Below are positions 1-10,859 of a stretch of 64,000 nt of DNA, piece by piece. Every line of letters starts with the position of its first letter. The first letter of the stretch is position 1. Location of the stretch: positions 248,001 to 312,000 of the forward strand of contig JAIWZP010000003.1 in NCBI GenBank assembly GCA_025201375.1, read 5' to 3'. Source of the DNA: Gongronella butleri (lineage: Eukaryota > Mucoromycota > Mucoromycetes > Mucorales > Cunninghamellaceae). The position numbers and the translations under genes were made by a program. A model generated the notes under the pieces. The model saw nothing but the letters and a program-made list of their open reading frames with translations, searched no databases and was not told the origin of the DNA.

Positions 1-193
1 ATACCCCTTTTTCTTTGGACAACACCATGCTATCCTATTTTTATTCTTGTTTTCTTCTCCTCTATGCCAAATTTTTCTCGCTTTTCCCTTCCATTGTAAT
101 TTGCTGCCCCTGCTATGCCACATTAATTCCATGTTTCCAACGATAAAAAAAAAGACGCATTTTCTTGCATTTTCGTCATTTAGCCATCATCCC

Positions 194-236
194 CACACAC
201 ACACACACACCCGCACACGTACACGCACGCACACGC
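194..236. repeat. CA/CG-CA microsatellite
   Basis: A pure CA run (about 194–210) continues as interrupted CA with CG and TA variants to about 236. It lies in intergenic DNA. Confidence 0.85.
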
Positions 237-674
237 CCCCTTGCATCATGCTGAAGCAAGCATAAAAGTTGGCCCGCGTTACACAGTGTCTCGCTGTTTT
301 TTGCCACAAACGCGTGGGGAAAATCTAGAAAAAGTATCAGTCATTGCCTGTGAAAAAAACAAGGGAACGGCACAACTCTTGTCCTGTGGGCGCTTTTTGA
401 GTTTTTATGGGTTTGTCGAGGTCATGCCCCCCCCCCTCTCCCCGCTCTTTCAGAACGGGGTAATTGCGTTAGTCAGAAAAAAATTGAGAAAGAAAAATAT
501 GCCGTCATGCCGTGGAGGCCCTGATCGAGGAAAAAAGGGCTGCGTGAGCGGCCGATGGAAATCTCTGATCACAAGTCAGCTTTGTCACGGCGGTAATGGC
601 ATGTGAAGACAATTCCCCGCCCACTGAGAAAACCGCAGTGCCCAAACTGGCCAGTTTTATTTAGCCGAGGCGGC

Positions 675-680
675 TATAAA
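675..680 (+). promoter_or_regulatory. Putative TATA box of the SCP2-thiolase gene
   Basis: TATAAA lies 98 bp upstream of the ATG at 778, in a GC-containing context followed by a T-rich leader. Position and orientation fit a core promoter. No transcript start can be seen directly. Confidence 0.4.
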
Positions 681-777
681 AAATGTGGGGAAACCATCAA
701 AAATGCGGGACACCCCTTCTTTTTTTTCTTTTTTCTTTTCGTCTTTTCTCGTCTTTTTTTTTAAATTTTTGTGAATT

Positions 778-1775
778 ATGTCTAAAGTGTATGTTGTTGG
801 CGTGGGTATGACCCGCTTTATTAAGCCCCGTGGTGAAGTGTAAGTTCTCTCAAAACGATGCCGTTGCCTAGTTGCACTGCGAGCTCACGTCCTTTTTTTC
901 TCGCGTTTTACAGCGACTACCCTGGTATGAAAGGCCTTTTTTTTTTACTTTTTTTTAGTGCTCACCTGACTCACGTCGCTCTTGCTTGAATAGAGATGGG
1001 CCTTGAGGCGTCTGTCAAGGCGCTGAACGACGCTGGCGTCACGTACGACAAGGTTGAATTTGCTGCCTGCGGCTACGTCTATGGCGACAGCACGGCCGGT
1101 CAACGAGGTAAAAAAAAAAAAAAGAGGTCTCCCACGCTAGCCCCCGCTGACGAATGACAATGGACGCTGGACACGATGATTGACGCGTCTTTTTTTTTTT
1201 AAAAAAAAAAAAAAAAAGTGCTGTATCAATTGGGCATGACGCAAATCCCCATCATCAACGTGAACAACAATTGCTCGACTGGCTCGACCGCCTTGTACCA
1301 GGCTCGCAATGCCGTGGCCTCGGGCTCCGTCGAATGTGCCATGGCCCTCGGCTTTGAGCGCATGGCCCGCGGTTCCCTCACCTCCACCTTCCAGGATCGC
1401 ACCAACCCCATGGGTAATATTTCCCTCTTTTTTTTTTTTTTTTTTGTACGTCAACTCATTCCTTTTTACATCTTTTTTTTCCTGGCTCATTTAGATCACG
1501 TCACCATGGTCATGGTCGAAGAGGCCGGTTTTGAACCCAAGGCTCCCCCTGCGGCCCAATTCTTTGGCAATGCCGGCATTGGCTACATGAAGAAGTATGG
1601 CGCCACCGAGCGACACATGGCCAAGATCGCCGAGAAGAATCACCGCCACAGGTACCAAAGAAACATCAACAACAACAAAAAAAAAAGGGGGGAGCGAGAC
1701 ACATTGAAGCGCGTGCGCCATTGCGCGTGATCGGCTGCGCCAGCTGACGAATCCTGTATGCTCATCTTTCTTTTT

Positions 1776-1835
<60 letters not shown>

Positions 1836-2791
1836 AAAGCTCCCTGAATCCCTATTCGCAATTCCGCGATGTGTATACCTTGGAACAGATTGAGCAATCG
1901 CCCAAAGTGTTTGGTCCTTTGACCAAGCTCCAATGCTGCCCTACGAGCGACGGCAGCGCCGCCGTCGTGCTGGCCAGCGAAAAGTTCGTGTCCGAGCACA
2001 ACCTGTGGGACCAGGCCGTCGAGATTTGCTCCCAGGTCATGGCCACCGACTCGCCCAACCTCTTGGAAAAGGACCCCATCGAGTGGGCCGGCGTCGATAT
2101 GACCCGTCGCGCCGCCGCACAGGCCTTCCAAAAGGCCGGCATCACCCCCAACGACGTCCAGGTCGTCGAGCTGCACGACTGCTTCTCTGCCAACGAGGTA
2201 AAAAAAAAAAAAAAAAAAAAAAATAGGCGCAATTTTTGAAAGAAAAATTGAAAAAGTGGAATTGAAAAACTCATCGTTCGTTCTTTTGTTTTTTTTCTTA
2301 GCTCATCACCTATGACGCCCTTGGTCTGTCTGCCCCTGGCAAGGCGCACGAGCTCATTGACTCGGGCAACAACACGTATGGCGGCAAGTACGTCGTCAAC
2401 CCCTCCGGCGGCTTGATCTCCAAGGGCCATCCTTTGGGCGCCACCGGCCTTGCCCAATGCTCTGGTAAGAACGCTACAAAAAAAAAAAAAAAAAAAAAAA
2501 GGCACCGCCCGCAGCCGCTGATGGTTTTTTTTACGCGTTCCTCTAGAATTGGTGTGGCAAGCCCGCAACTGGGCTGGCGAGCGCCAGGTGGCCAATGTCA
2601 AGTACGGTCTGCAGCACAACGTCGGTCTCGGTGGCGCTGTGGTCGTCACGATCTACAAAAAGGCCAACGACAAGACGTGCAAGCCTCTGACCGCTTACAA
2701 CCCTGCCGTCGAGGCGCGCTCCATCACCCAGGAGGACTATGACAAAGCCAAGTCCGCCAAGCGTGCCGAGTTCTTGGAAGCCAAGCTCTAA
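778..2791 (+). CDS. Peroxisomal SCP2-type thiolase (SCPx thiolase domain)
   Basis: Eight exons: 778-839, 914-924, 994-1107, 1219-1413, 1495-1651, 1840-2197, 2302-2464, 2547-2791. They sum to 1305 nt, or 434 aa. The family carries out thiolytic cleavage of 3-ketoacyl-CoA in peroxisomes (branched-chain or sterol side-chain beta-oxidation). The N-terminus [11 protein letters not shown] is typical. The nucleophile is Cys81 in [12 protein letters not shown] is at 292-295, and His342 lies in GHPLGATG. The protein ends in AKL, a canonical PTS1 signal. The C-terminal SCP2 lipid-transfer domain of animal SCPx is absent, so this is a thiolase-only form. Exon 2 is a 10–11-nt microexon. Using its internal GTATGA donor gives DYPEMGLEAS and a standard GT–AG intron. 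Intron 5 contains an uninterrupted run of about 52 T. Confidence 0.92.
1782..1833 (+). repeat. Poly(T) tract (~52 nt) inside thiolase intron 5
   Basis: Uninterrupted T run immediately upstream of the GCAAAG acceptor of exon 6. It acts as an extreme polypyrimidine tract. A CTGAC branch-site-like motif lies at about 1743. Confidence 0.8.
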
Positions 2792-3179
2792 AGAAATTAG
2801 GGAAAAATCACCTTGTATGAAATAAATCCATGTTTTTCTTCTCTTTCTGTGGTCCAAATACGAGTTGCATCCTAATGTTGTTTGCTAATCTCACGTAAAA
2901 ATGTTGATGTAGTGATTCTGGCAAGCTGAACACATTGCTAGTCACCACTGCTTTCCAAAGGGTAATGTGTTGCCTGAGGCAGCGGCATTTTTGGCTCTCT
3001 TTTGGGCTTTTAGTGTATCATAGGCTTTTAGTGTATCATAATCGCAAGAAGACACGAACCAATCGTCGAAGTAAAAGTTTGAAATCGTTGAGTTCTGATT
3101 CAAGCATCCTCTGATTTAAATTTAGGACCACTTGGACATGTTCATCCGGAAATGCCCCAGAGAAAATTGACATTGCCCC
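2792..3179. other. Intergenic DNA downstream of the thiolase gene
   Basis: AT-rich and non-coding. AATAAA at about 2821 could be the thiolase polyadenylation signal. A short direct duplication of TTTTAGTGTATCATA occurs near 3010–3040. No gene seen. Confidence 0.5.
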
Positions 3180-5770
3180 ATAAATGCATAATTTTAGCCC
3201 GAACGCACTAAATTGTTATTCGATCAGACTGAAACTTGCATGAGTAGAATGAGACGCGCTCGAACGTCATTTTTTCCCAGCCCGGCATACTCGATGTGCG
3301 ACCTTTGTACACTTGGCACATCCGATCAAAAATTTCAAGCGTGATTTGCTCGGCAACGGGCCAGGTAACTCACCATGGCGCTGCTGCAACAAAAGACACA
3401 GAATTCCATTCTCTCTCAGATGGATTTGGTTTTACGTACCGCTATTTTTTCAAAAATGGTCGAGAAATCCAAGTTTCTAACTTTTGAGTTTGATTGCTTT
3501 TTTCTCGGAAACCGCTTGATCGACCTCCGATTCTTATTGCAGATTTACTTATCAAGAGGGGGTCAATGCATACGATGACATGACTCTCAGATGTCCAATG
3601 TGTCAGTTGCCAAACTGACTTTCTTTTTGAAAAGGCTTGTACTGTATCTCTCAAAGCGAAGGACCCTCCAGGTGCATTTTGACCTGACCAACTTTTTTTT
3701 TTCAAAAAATCGAAAAAAAAAATTTCACCATCAAAAACCTTTTGCAGCACCACGAAACTTTTTCATATGGTGGATTTGCTTGTCCCTTCTCTTGTCAGAA
3801 AAAAATAAAAACCCAACGGTCGACCAAGGGGTTCTTCGAGAAATTCGACATTGCTCAAAATTAAGCTGTAACGTGTTTTATAAAAAATCATTTCGAGCCA
3901 AAATCATTGCTCGATTGCCAACAAACTTTGCGACTACGGTAGGTTATTTCAACACCTTTCTTTGAAAGAAAAATTAAAAATCCAGAGGCTGATTAGATCG
4001 TTTTCGAGATATGCACCGTTTTCACGAATTGTCACAAATTCAATGATGATCAACACAAACCCTGTTTTGATCGCCTCCCAAACGTTGCCTCTGACCATTT
4101 TGCTGCGCCTTGTTCCAACATGACATCGAAAACCAGAGGTCGATTGAATCTTTGTGCAGATAAATTCGAAATATCGACATTTTTACAAATACAGGATTTA
4201 ACACCACAAGCCATGGGTTTTGATTATCCAAAAGCTTTACATTAGGCTACGTATTTCGACGCGTCTCTTTTTTAGAAAACGTTCAAACCAGGAGTCGCCT
4301 TGGTCGTTGTGCAGATGAATCCAAAATCTTGACATTTTCACAAATTCAGCAATGGCTCTCGAAATATTTGGTGGATCGCGGTGAAAATGGCATTGATCAA
4401 AAGAGACACACTTGTGCGTCATTTTCAGATTGCTTGCACGCCCGATGGACAATCTTTACACGCTTGCAAAAGTCGATCAAACATTGGATAAATTTTCAAG
4501 CTCGATTTTCTCAGCATCTGAAAAAAACAACAACCGGTGCTTTTAACGTGTCGAATGCAGCTGCTAAATAGTTGTCGAATGCAACAAGTCTCACCGCGAT
4601 CCGATCAAAACTGATGGAGAAAATGGCTTTTCCGAGCAATTTCTGCATTCGCCATTTGCTTGATAACGGCCTAGTAAACCTATGGTTTTTATTCCAGATT
4701 TACTTACAAACAGGGGGGCAAAGCATCTAATGGAATGACTTGCAGTGCGCTAGCATGGGTTTGAACACTTTGCATCGGTCATTTCTGCAGGCTGTAGCCC
4801 ACACAGCACACGAAAACATGTAAACTAAAAAAATAAAAAAATAAAAAAAATAAAAATTCCATGCAATCCACGCATCTTACTTTGGAAGTCTCAAACCTTA
4901 ATCTTTGCAAAAAATTTTACACCAAAGTAGGCAGTTTTCCCAGTAGATCGCCGTTCATGCGTCACTCTTTGGTCATTTTTCTCAAGTTGGGGCGACCTGT
5001 CATTTTGCCTGCCAATCACGTTTTGTCGGAGTTGCCTGTTTGGGATGCATTGATCACTCGGAGTTCCAAATTTCCCGTTTTTGGGATTTAAATGTGTGAC
5101 CCCTGAATTTTTCAAAAGTGGTCGTAGTGCTTTGGCTGTTTAAGCTTTTTTGCTGCAAATTTTGCGTTGAATGCGATGTGGCTATTTTCAAGCGGGGCCG
5201 ACCATGCAGATGGCGAGATGAATGCAAAACAGTACAAACATGTGGTTTTTTGGCATTTTTGTATCCAAAAAAAATCGCACGGATACGTCTTGAGCACTGG
5301 GCCACAGTCCACATCGCGACGCATTTTTCATTGGCGGGCAAGTAGGCTGTAAAAACATTTCTGGAGGCACAGTAGGTCGCCAAAGTCTGAAAATCACGCT
5401 CTTTGCTTTTTAAACGGTAAATATGACCGTTTTTGTGTAGTGTAACACAATGCTTCATGCATTGAATGATAGCAAACGTCAGTTTCTGTCTAATGAGGTC
5501 GAAACATGGACAGATCAAACGCTGCTTTTGTATGAAAAAATTCAACACAAATGAAAATCGTGATTTTGTGCATTTTCTCGGGCGCTTGCCGAGATACTGA
5601 CCGATTTTTTTACTATTGAGGGAGCCCACATTTGTGAAGAATATGGGTGGGCAAGCAGATTCGAGCCAGTATCGTATCTGAAGCGGTCAGTACTGCATTT
5701 GTGAAAATTCGTGAAATTAGTGCATATCTCGACAACGTCGAGAGCGACTTCCGGGTTTTTATTTTTTTCT
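3180..5770 (-). repeat. Degenerate copy of large dispersed repeat R1 (minus orientation)
   Basis: Read on the minus strand, the segment follows the same order of landmarks as the plus-strand copy at 33.6–36 kb. These are the GACCGATGCAAA block, a TTTTTATTTT-rich spacer, the AATAAAAATCGGGGG-type block and the GGAGGGTCCTCC block. It is decayed by many substitutions and small indels and has no credible ORF. It lies back-to-back with a plus-strand copy that starts at about 5820. The sub-block around 4040–4350 appears twice. Confidence 0.7.
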
Positions 5771-5819
5771 GAAAAGAGGGACTTTCAAACATACGCGATG
5801 CTAAGTTTGGCGGTGATTG

Positions 5820-6898
5820 AAGCACGATTTTACCGCGAAATGAACCTTTGAAAAATGTGTTACAGCCAAAATTTCAGCAATGTCAAGTTTTTAGCGGAAC
5901 CAGATGTTTGGCATCGAGGTTTTAATTTTTTTCTGAAAAGAGAGCAGCTGGATCCTATAGTTGGAAAAGTTTCGTGGCGTTGCGACAAGTCTTTGGTGGT
6001 GAAATGATTTTTTGTCGAACTTTGGAAAAAAAAAGTTGGTCAGGTCAAAATGCACCTGGAGGGTCCTCCAGTTTGATTGGCTGAGGCACCGAGAAAACTG
6101 AAATCAGTTTGGCAACATACACATCAGCGCTTGGAGAGTCATCTCATTAGATGCGTCGACCCCGTGTTTCTAAGCAAATCTGTAATAAAAATTGGGGGTT
6201 GACTTGACGGGTCACGAGAAAAAAGCAATCAAAGTCAAATTTTAGAAACCTGAATTTCTCGACCAGTTTTGGTCGCACGCCAGTGAAACTGGTCTCATTT
6301 GACAGAGAATCAAATTCTGCATCTTTATCGCTGCAAGCTTGCTGCAGGTTACCTGGTTCCTTGTCGAGAAAATTGGAGCTGAATATTTAAATCTCGCGTC
6401 GCAAGTGTACAAAGGTTGCACATCGGCTTTTTTGCCAGACCAAGATGAAATGACCTTCTCGCGCGTCTTTTGTCAGTTGTAATTTTTCAGCATGATCGAA
6501 TAACAAAATAGAGCGCTCAAGCCGAAATTGTGAATTTCTAGAAAAATATCGAATTTCTCGTCAACAGCCTGATCAGCCCCCTGTTTTTACTTTGTGTTCG
6601 ACAAGAAGACATTCCAAATGTATACAGTAAATTGTATCAGGATTCATGAAGCGGCGGGCACTTGGTAGCGAGCATTGTTGATTTTCTAAAATTGGGATTT
6701 TCTAGCGATTTTGCAAGGGGATCGGTCGGCATTTTCAAGCAGTAAAATTTAGGTCCTCGGATCGCCGGGCCACTCACATCCTGGGTAAACATGCCTTGTT
6801 TATCTACGAAAATGATATAATAAAACCAAGGCAGGTCCAGCCATCTGATTTTGGCAAAAAATGTCATTGATCGCTAGGCGTTTTTCTGTTACTTCGAC
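5820..6898 (+). repeat. R1 repeat fragment (plus orientation)
   Basis: Aligns collinearly with about 35.2–36.3 kb. It shares the GGTGGTGAAATGATTTTT block, the GTTGACTTGACGGG block, the CTGGTCTCATTTGACAGAG block, and the segment that runs into CCTTGTTTATCTACGAAA. It stops at about 6898, where a GC-rich unrelated sequence begins. Confidence 0.75.
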
Positions 6899-7515
6899 AG
6901 GTCACACGCCATCGCCTCACTTTCAAGACTGCAAGCGCGCAGCTCGGTGCGCTTGGAGTCCAAACGCACCGCATCATTGACATCCAGGTCCCTGCAAGGA
7001 ATGTAATGGCACTTTTGGTCCACCAGGACTATCAGGCCCATCTGGAAGAAGCCCTCCGCCAGCACGACCAACCCATTGCCGCCGATTACCACCCCCACGA
7101 GCCAAGATTCCTGGCTGACCCTGCCCTCACGGCTCTGAGCCACGAGGAACAGGTGTCTCACGCCAAGGACATCTTCCGCAAGCGCCTCCTCCGCACCCTG
7201 ACACACGCGCGCGCCCGCCACATCGGCCAGCTGGCACGCTCGTTCGTCTCGCAAGGTTGGCTGACACAAGCAGCAGAAGCCGACGCATGTCGCGTCGCGT
7301 CCCCGCTCCCCGCACCTAAGGCCTCTCAGGATTCTGAGATGGCCGAAGGCTGATTTTCGTTTTTTCTCTCGTTTCTTTTCGTCGTTCTCGTCTCGCTCCT
7401 GCTTGTTTTGCTTCGTTTTGCCCTCCCCCCGCTTCTCGCCCATACCGGTATACAGTATACACTATATCAAATGATTAGTTGAAGTCCAATAAAACTAATC
7501 ATTCATACAAAAAAA
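6899..7515 (+). mobile_element. GC-rich 5'-truncated retroelement-like insertion with A-rich 3' end
   Basis: This GC-rich segment interrupts the AT-rich R1 repeats. An open frame runs from 6901 to the stop at 7353 without an obvious start at its left edge. The visible methionine at 7006 gives 115 aa, containing IIDIQVPARNVMALLVHQDY and ending in DSEMAEG. The 3' part has AATAAA (about 7486) and ends in a run of A at about 7509–7515, where R1 sequence resumes. Truncation on the left plus a 3' A-rich tail is the structure of a LINE-type or other retroposed copy. The protein resembles, from memory only, Gag-like proteins of fungal retroelements, so that identity is weak. No clear target-site duplication is visible. 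A processed pseudogene of a host gene is the alternative. Confidence 0.4.
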
Positions 7516-8010
7516 TTTCTCGACCTGTTTTGATCGCATGCATGTGAAACTGGTCTCATTTGACAGAACATCAGATTCTGCATTTTTTACCACTGCATAC
7601 TTGCCGTGGGTTACCTTGTTTGTTGCCGAGAAAATTGCGATTGAAATATTAAGTCTGGCACCGCAAGTGTACAAAAGTTATGCATCAGCTTTGCCAGACT
7701 AACAAAAAATAACCTCCGTGCGCATCCCTTTGATCCGCTGGTAGGTTTTCAGCATGATCGAATAAAAATTTAGCGCGTCAGGGTCGAAATGGTGAATTTC
7801 TAGAAAAATACTAATTTTCTCGTCAACGGCCTGATCAACTCCCGGTTTTTACTTTGTTTTCGAAAAAAAGCAAGTATCCAATATGCACAAATGACATTAA
7901 GACTCATGGAGCGGCAGGTACTTGGTTGCGAGCAGTGTCGATTTTCATAATTGGGATATTATTCTACTACCGGTAGCGATTTTACAAGGGAGTCGGTCGG
8001 CATACAGTAT
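7516..8010 (+). repeat. R1 repeat fragment (plus orientation)
   Basis: Collinear with about 35.66–36.17 kb and with 59.84–60.6 kb. It contains TACTACCGGTA at 7965–7975, where three sister copies have only TA, and TACAGTA at 8003–8009. Confidence 0.75.
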
Positions 8011-9360
8011 TGCCAATCACGATGAAGCTGCAAATGGCGTTTTATATGTTTTCAAGGGCGTAAAAACCCCTGGTGGTGTTTAAATTACATGTCCAATTGC
8101 TGGATTTTGAGTACTTGGAGATTTTGGCCCAAATACTGCGGGTTGCTCTAATGGAAGCATCTCACTTTCTCAAAACCTACTTAAATCGCCATTTTGTCAC
8201 ACGAGTCCAATTAAAATTTAATTTAGAATCCAATAAAGTTTTCACAATTCGCATGGTTTGTCTGTTATTAATTTAGTAAAATTTCGATATAATCGCAATT
8301 TACGATATTTTGGCCGATTTTACTGTACTACTACAGTATTAGGTATATTTTGATTACTGTATTTGATCCCGAAAAATTCAAGGACGTACAGTACTACTAC
8401 TGTACGCCAGCAGCCAGTGGCGTTCCTGTGGCGGCGTCAGGCCGTCAGCTGCTTTTTTCGTCGGTTAATTAAAAGAAGAGCTCTAGTGCTTTGCGTTTCA
8501 GGTGCGTGGCTAGCCTGCCATCTTCATGCTACGGTACTTACAGTAGTACCTACTGTACATACTGTAATAAAGATCGCGTCCACCAGTGAGATAAATTCGT
8601 CAAAAAATCTCGTCATTATTTTGGCGTACTGTACGTACCTGCAGCATGTACTGGTCGAGGGCATCTTCTTGGCTAGCTGTTCAATCATTGTCGTGCGTGT
8701 CGCCGGCCGCGTCCTGGCCAGTCGCGTGTTTTGGCCACGATCTTCAATTAGTAGGCTGCTGACCTTTGCATCGGCACCATCCTTGCATTCTGTAATAGAA
8801 CAGTACTTTCATCATCATGTTGTTCGCGCTAACATGAGCAAGCTTGGTCGCAGCAATGTCGCCTTCCTTTTGTTGTGCTAGCATGGTCTCTTTGAGAACG
8901 ACAAATTCACGCAAACAAAAAAATCACCGATCGATTTTGACTTGTACAGTAATACGTACTGTACGTGCTCAGCTTTTTACAATATTGTAGCTCTTCTGGG
9001 TGGGTGGACCGTGTGGGAATAATATTGAGTAGCATTGTTGTTTAAGAGGCTGACAAACTTGTTATAATATTTGTATGATCTTTGTATCGTTTTCTTCTTC
9101 TTTGTCGTCAACCAGGCAGCGCTTGATGAATGACTGCGCCCATGATGTCACTCCAATGGGGGGCGGGGCTGCTATAGTATGAGATGAGAGAACAGAGGCA
9201 GCAGGCAAGTTGTTGTGCTGCTGCGCTCGCAGACCTTTCTACCAGTAGTCATCAGTCGAAATTGATCACTGATGCCGTGCGGTCTACCGGTAGGTAGTGC
9301 GTGGTGGCCGATGATCGACTGAAAGAAGAAGTGCCTATCATACTAGCTTGTTGGGTGCGA
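8011..9360. other. Non-coding region rich in TACAGTA/TACTGTA heptamers
   Basis: No gene recognised. The longest open frame (8363–8881) lacks codon bias, domains or splice context. Many TACTGTA/TACAGTA heptamers occur, for example at 8321, 8332, 8355, 8387 and 8398, with more near 8530–8580, 8630 and 8950. Some are nested or abutting. Confidence 0.6.
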
Positions 9361-9665
9361 ATTTTTTTTTTGCATAGATTTAAGGTTTGACACTTCCAAA
9401 TGAAGTTGCGTGAATTGCGTGGATTTTTTATTTTTTTATTTTTTATTTTTTATTTTGCATCTTGTAGCTCCTCACTGCTGGTGGGTGGATGGTGGCTGCA
9501 GGCTGGTGAAATGACCGATGCAAAAAAAGTTCGAACCCACCACCAAGCAAGGTAGCGCGCTGCAAATCTTCCCATTAGATGTTTTGCCCTTTTTTACAGT
9601 ATTTATTTGTACGTAGGCAAATCTGCAATAAAAATCGGGGGGTTGGATTGACGGTTCGCGAGTAC
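9361..9665 (+). repeat. R1 repeat fragment (plus orientation)
   Basis: Matches 34.2–34.5 kb and 56.2–56.4 kb: AAGGTTTGACACTTCCAAA, the run of T with single A interruptions, GAAATGACCGATGCAAAA, CCCATTAGATG and GCAATAAAAATCGGGG. The copy stops in the block that leads into R1's next section. Confidence 0.7.
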
Positions 9666-10499
9666 CACCGGCATACAGTATACTGTAGCGACCATAGCCC
9701 AGCCAATTTTAGAAATACTGCAATAATAATGTACAAAGAGTTTCATGGGGCGGGAGGCACTCGATGGCGTAGCAGTGAAAGCAATTTTCCACCTTTTTTG
9801 GTTGCATGCTGGATGGCACTAGACTTCTTGTACGCGCTCGCTGCCTCTTTTAATTTGTGTATCTAGCCTGTCTCTGGCTGGTGTACTGTATGTGTGTCAG
9901 CGCGGCTCTGTGGTGCGTTTTCCTGACGATATGCGGAATGCGGCTGTAAAAAAAAAAAATCGAAAATCACGCATTGCGCGTGAACGAGTCCATGGATCAT
10001 GCTATTTTTTAACACGCTTCATTGATTTGCCACACGATCCCTCATGTGTGCAGATTTGACGATTTTCTGGTGAGTGGTGACCCATTTTTGTATTTTGCTT
10101 TTCGCCATGGATCAGCTTCAAAATCTTAGGCTAAGAGCACGCTGCCAAACTAGCGCCATTCGATGCCTTTTGTCTTGCTTAGCGCTGATGCAATAAAAAT
10201 CAGATGTCTCGGCCAGGCCAATCTCGAGCAAATGGTCATTTGGTCATTTTTGTAATAAAATATTGAATTGCTCTGTCAGTTTACATTGAGCATTGGTCAA
10301 ACTTGGCTCACGCAACGCAAAAACGAATTCTGCGTGTTTTTGTCACATCGTGGCATCCGAGTTTGTAAAGATTATTGCTGAGAAAAAAAAAACAAAATGT
10401 ATGCTTTCCTTACTTTTGGCCGATCCTTTTCACATCTCTGCATTATGACTGCGCCACCGTTGGCCCTGGAGGAATTTGCCACAGCAAATGCACGTGGGT

Positions 10500-10569
<70 letters not shown>

Positions 10570-10859
10570 AGCTGTTTTTAGCAGCTTTCAACTTTGTAGA
10601 TTGACTGTTTCATAGTGAAGTGGGAAAGAGATCACTCTCTCTCCCCTCACACCAAGCCTTTTATTTATATTTAAAATGGGATGAGGTTGAACCATCGCCA
10701 TGTAAAAATGATGCGTCTAAATGCTCTAAAATGGGGTGATGCAAAATGAGGAATTGAAAAAGGAGGGAGTATTGTTGAAAATAAGGGGGACGAGGACAGG
10801 ATTATCAATGCAAAAAAGAAAGAAAAAAAAAGGTGGGGGATGGCGAAGAGAGAGATACT
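9666..10859. other. Non-coding interval before the permease 3' end
   Basis: No gene seen. It contains TACAGTA and TACTGTA near 9672–9685 and a very long poly(T) run at 10501–10567. Downstream of the permease stop the sequence is A-rich. Confidence 0.55.
10501..10567. repeat. Poly(T)67 homopolymer
   Basis: Sixty-seven consecutive T residues on the plus strand, the longest homopolymer in the window. It is intergenic, about 290 bp beyond the permease stop codon. Its length may be affected by sequencing or assembly. Confidence 0.85.

Larger units (their letters stand above)
1..777. other. Intergenic region upstream of the thiolase gene
   Basis: No convincing coding sequence on either strand. 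The short open frames here are low-complexity or lack splice and family support. It holds a CA-rich microsatellite (about 194–236) and, at 675–680, a TATAAA box about 100 bp before the thiolase start codon. A T-rich stretch runs from 718 to the ATG. Confidence 0.6.

Noticed and set aside
934..993. GC–AG intron in the thiolase gene
   Set aside because: An internal GTATGA donor at 925 gives a standard GT–AG intron and a better match to the family (DYPEMG).
8363..8881. 172-codon open frame in the repeat block
   Set aside because: No domains, biased toward Val/Ser/Leu, overlaps TACWGTA clusters and has no splice or promoter context.
9525..9545. tRNA T-loop-like GTTCGAAC
   Set aside because: No acceptor, D or anticodon stems fit around it. 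It belongs to the R1 block (GATGCAAAAAGTTCAAACC in sister copies).
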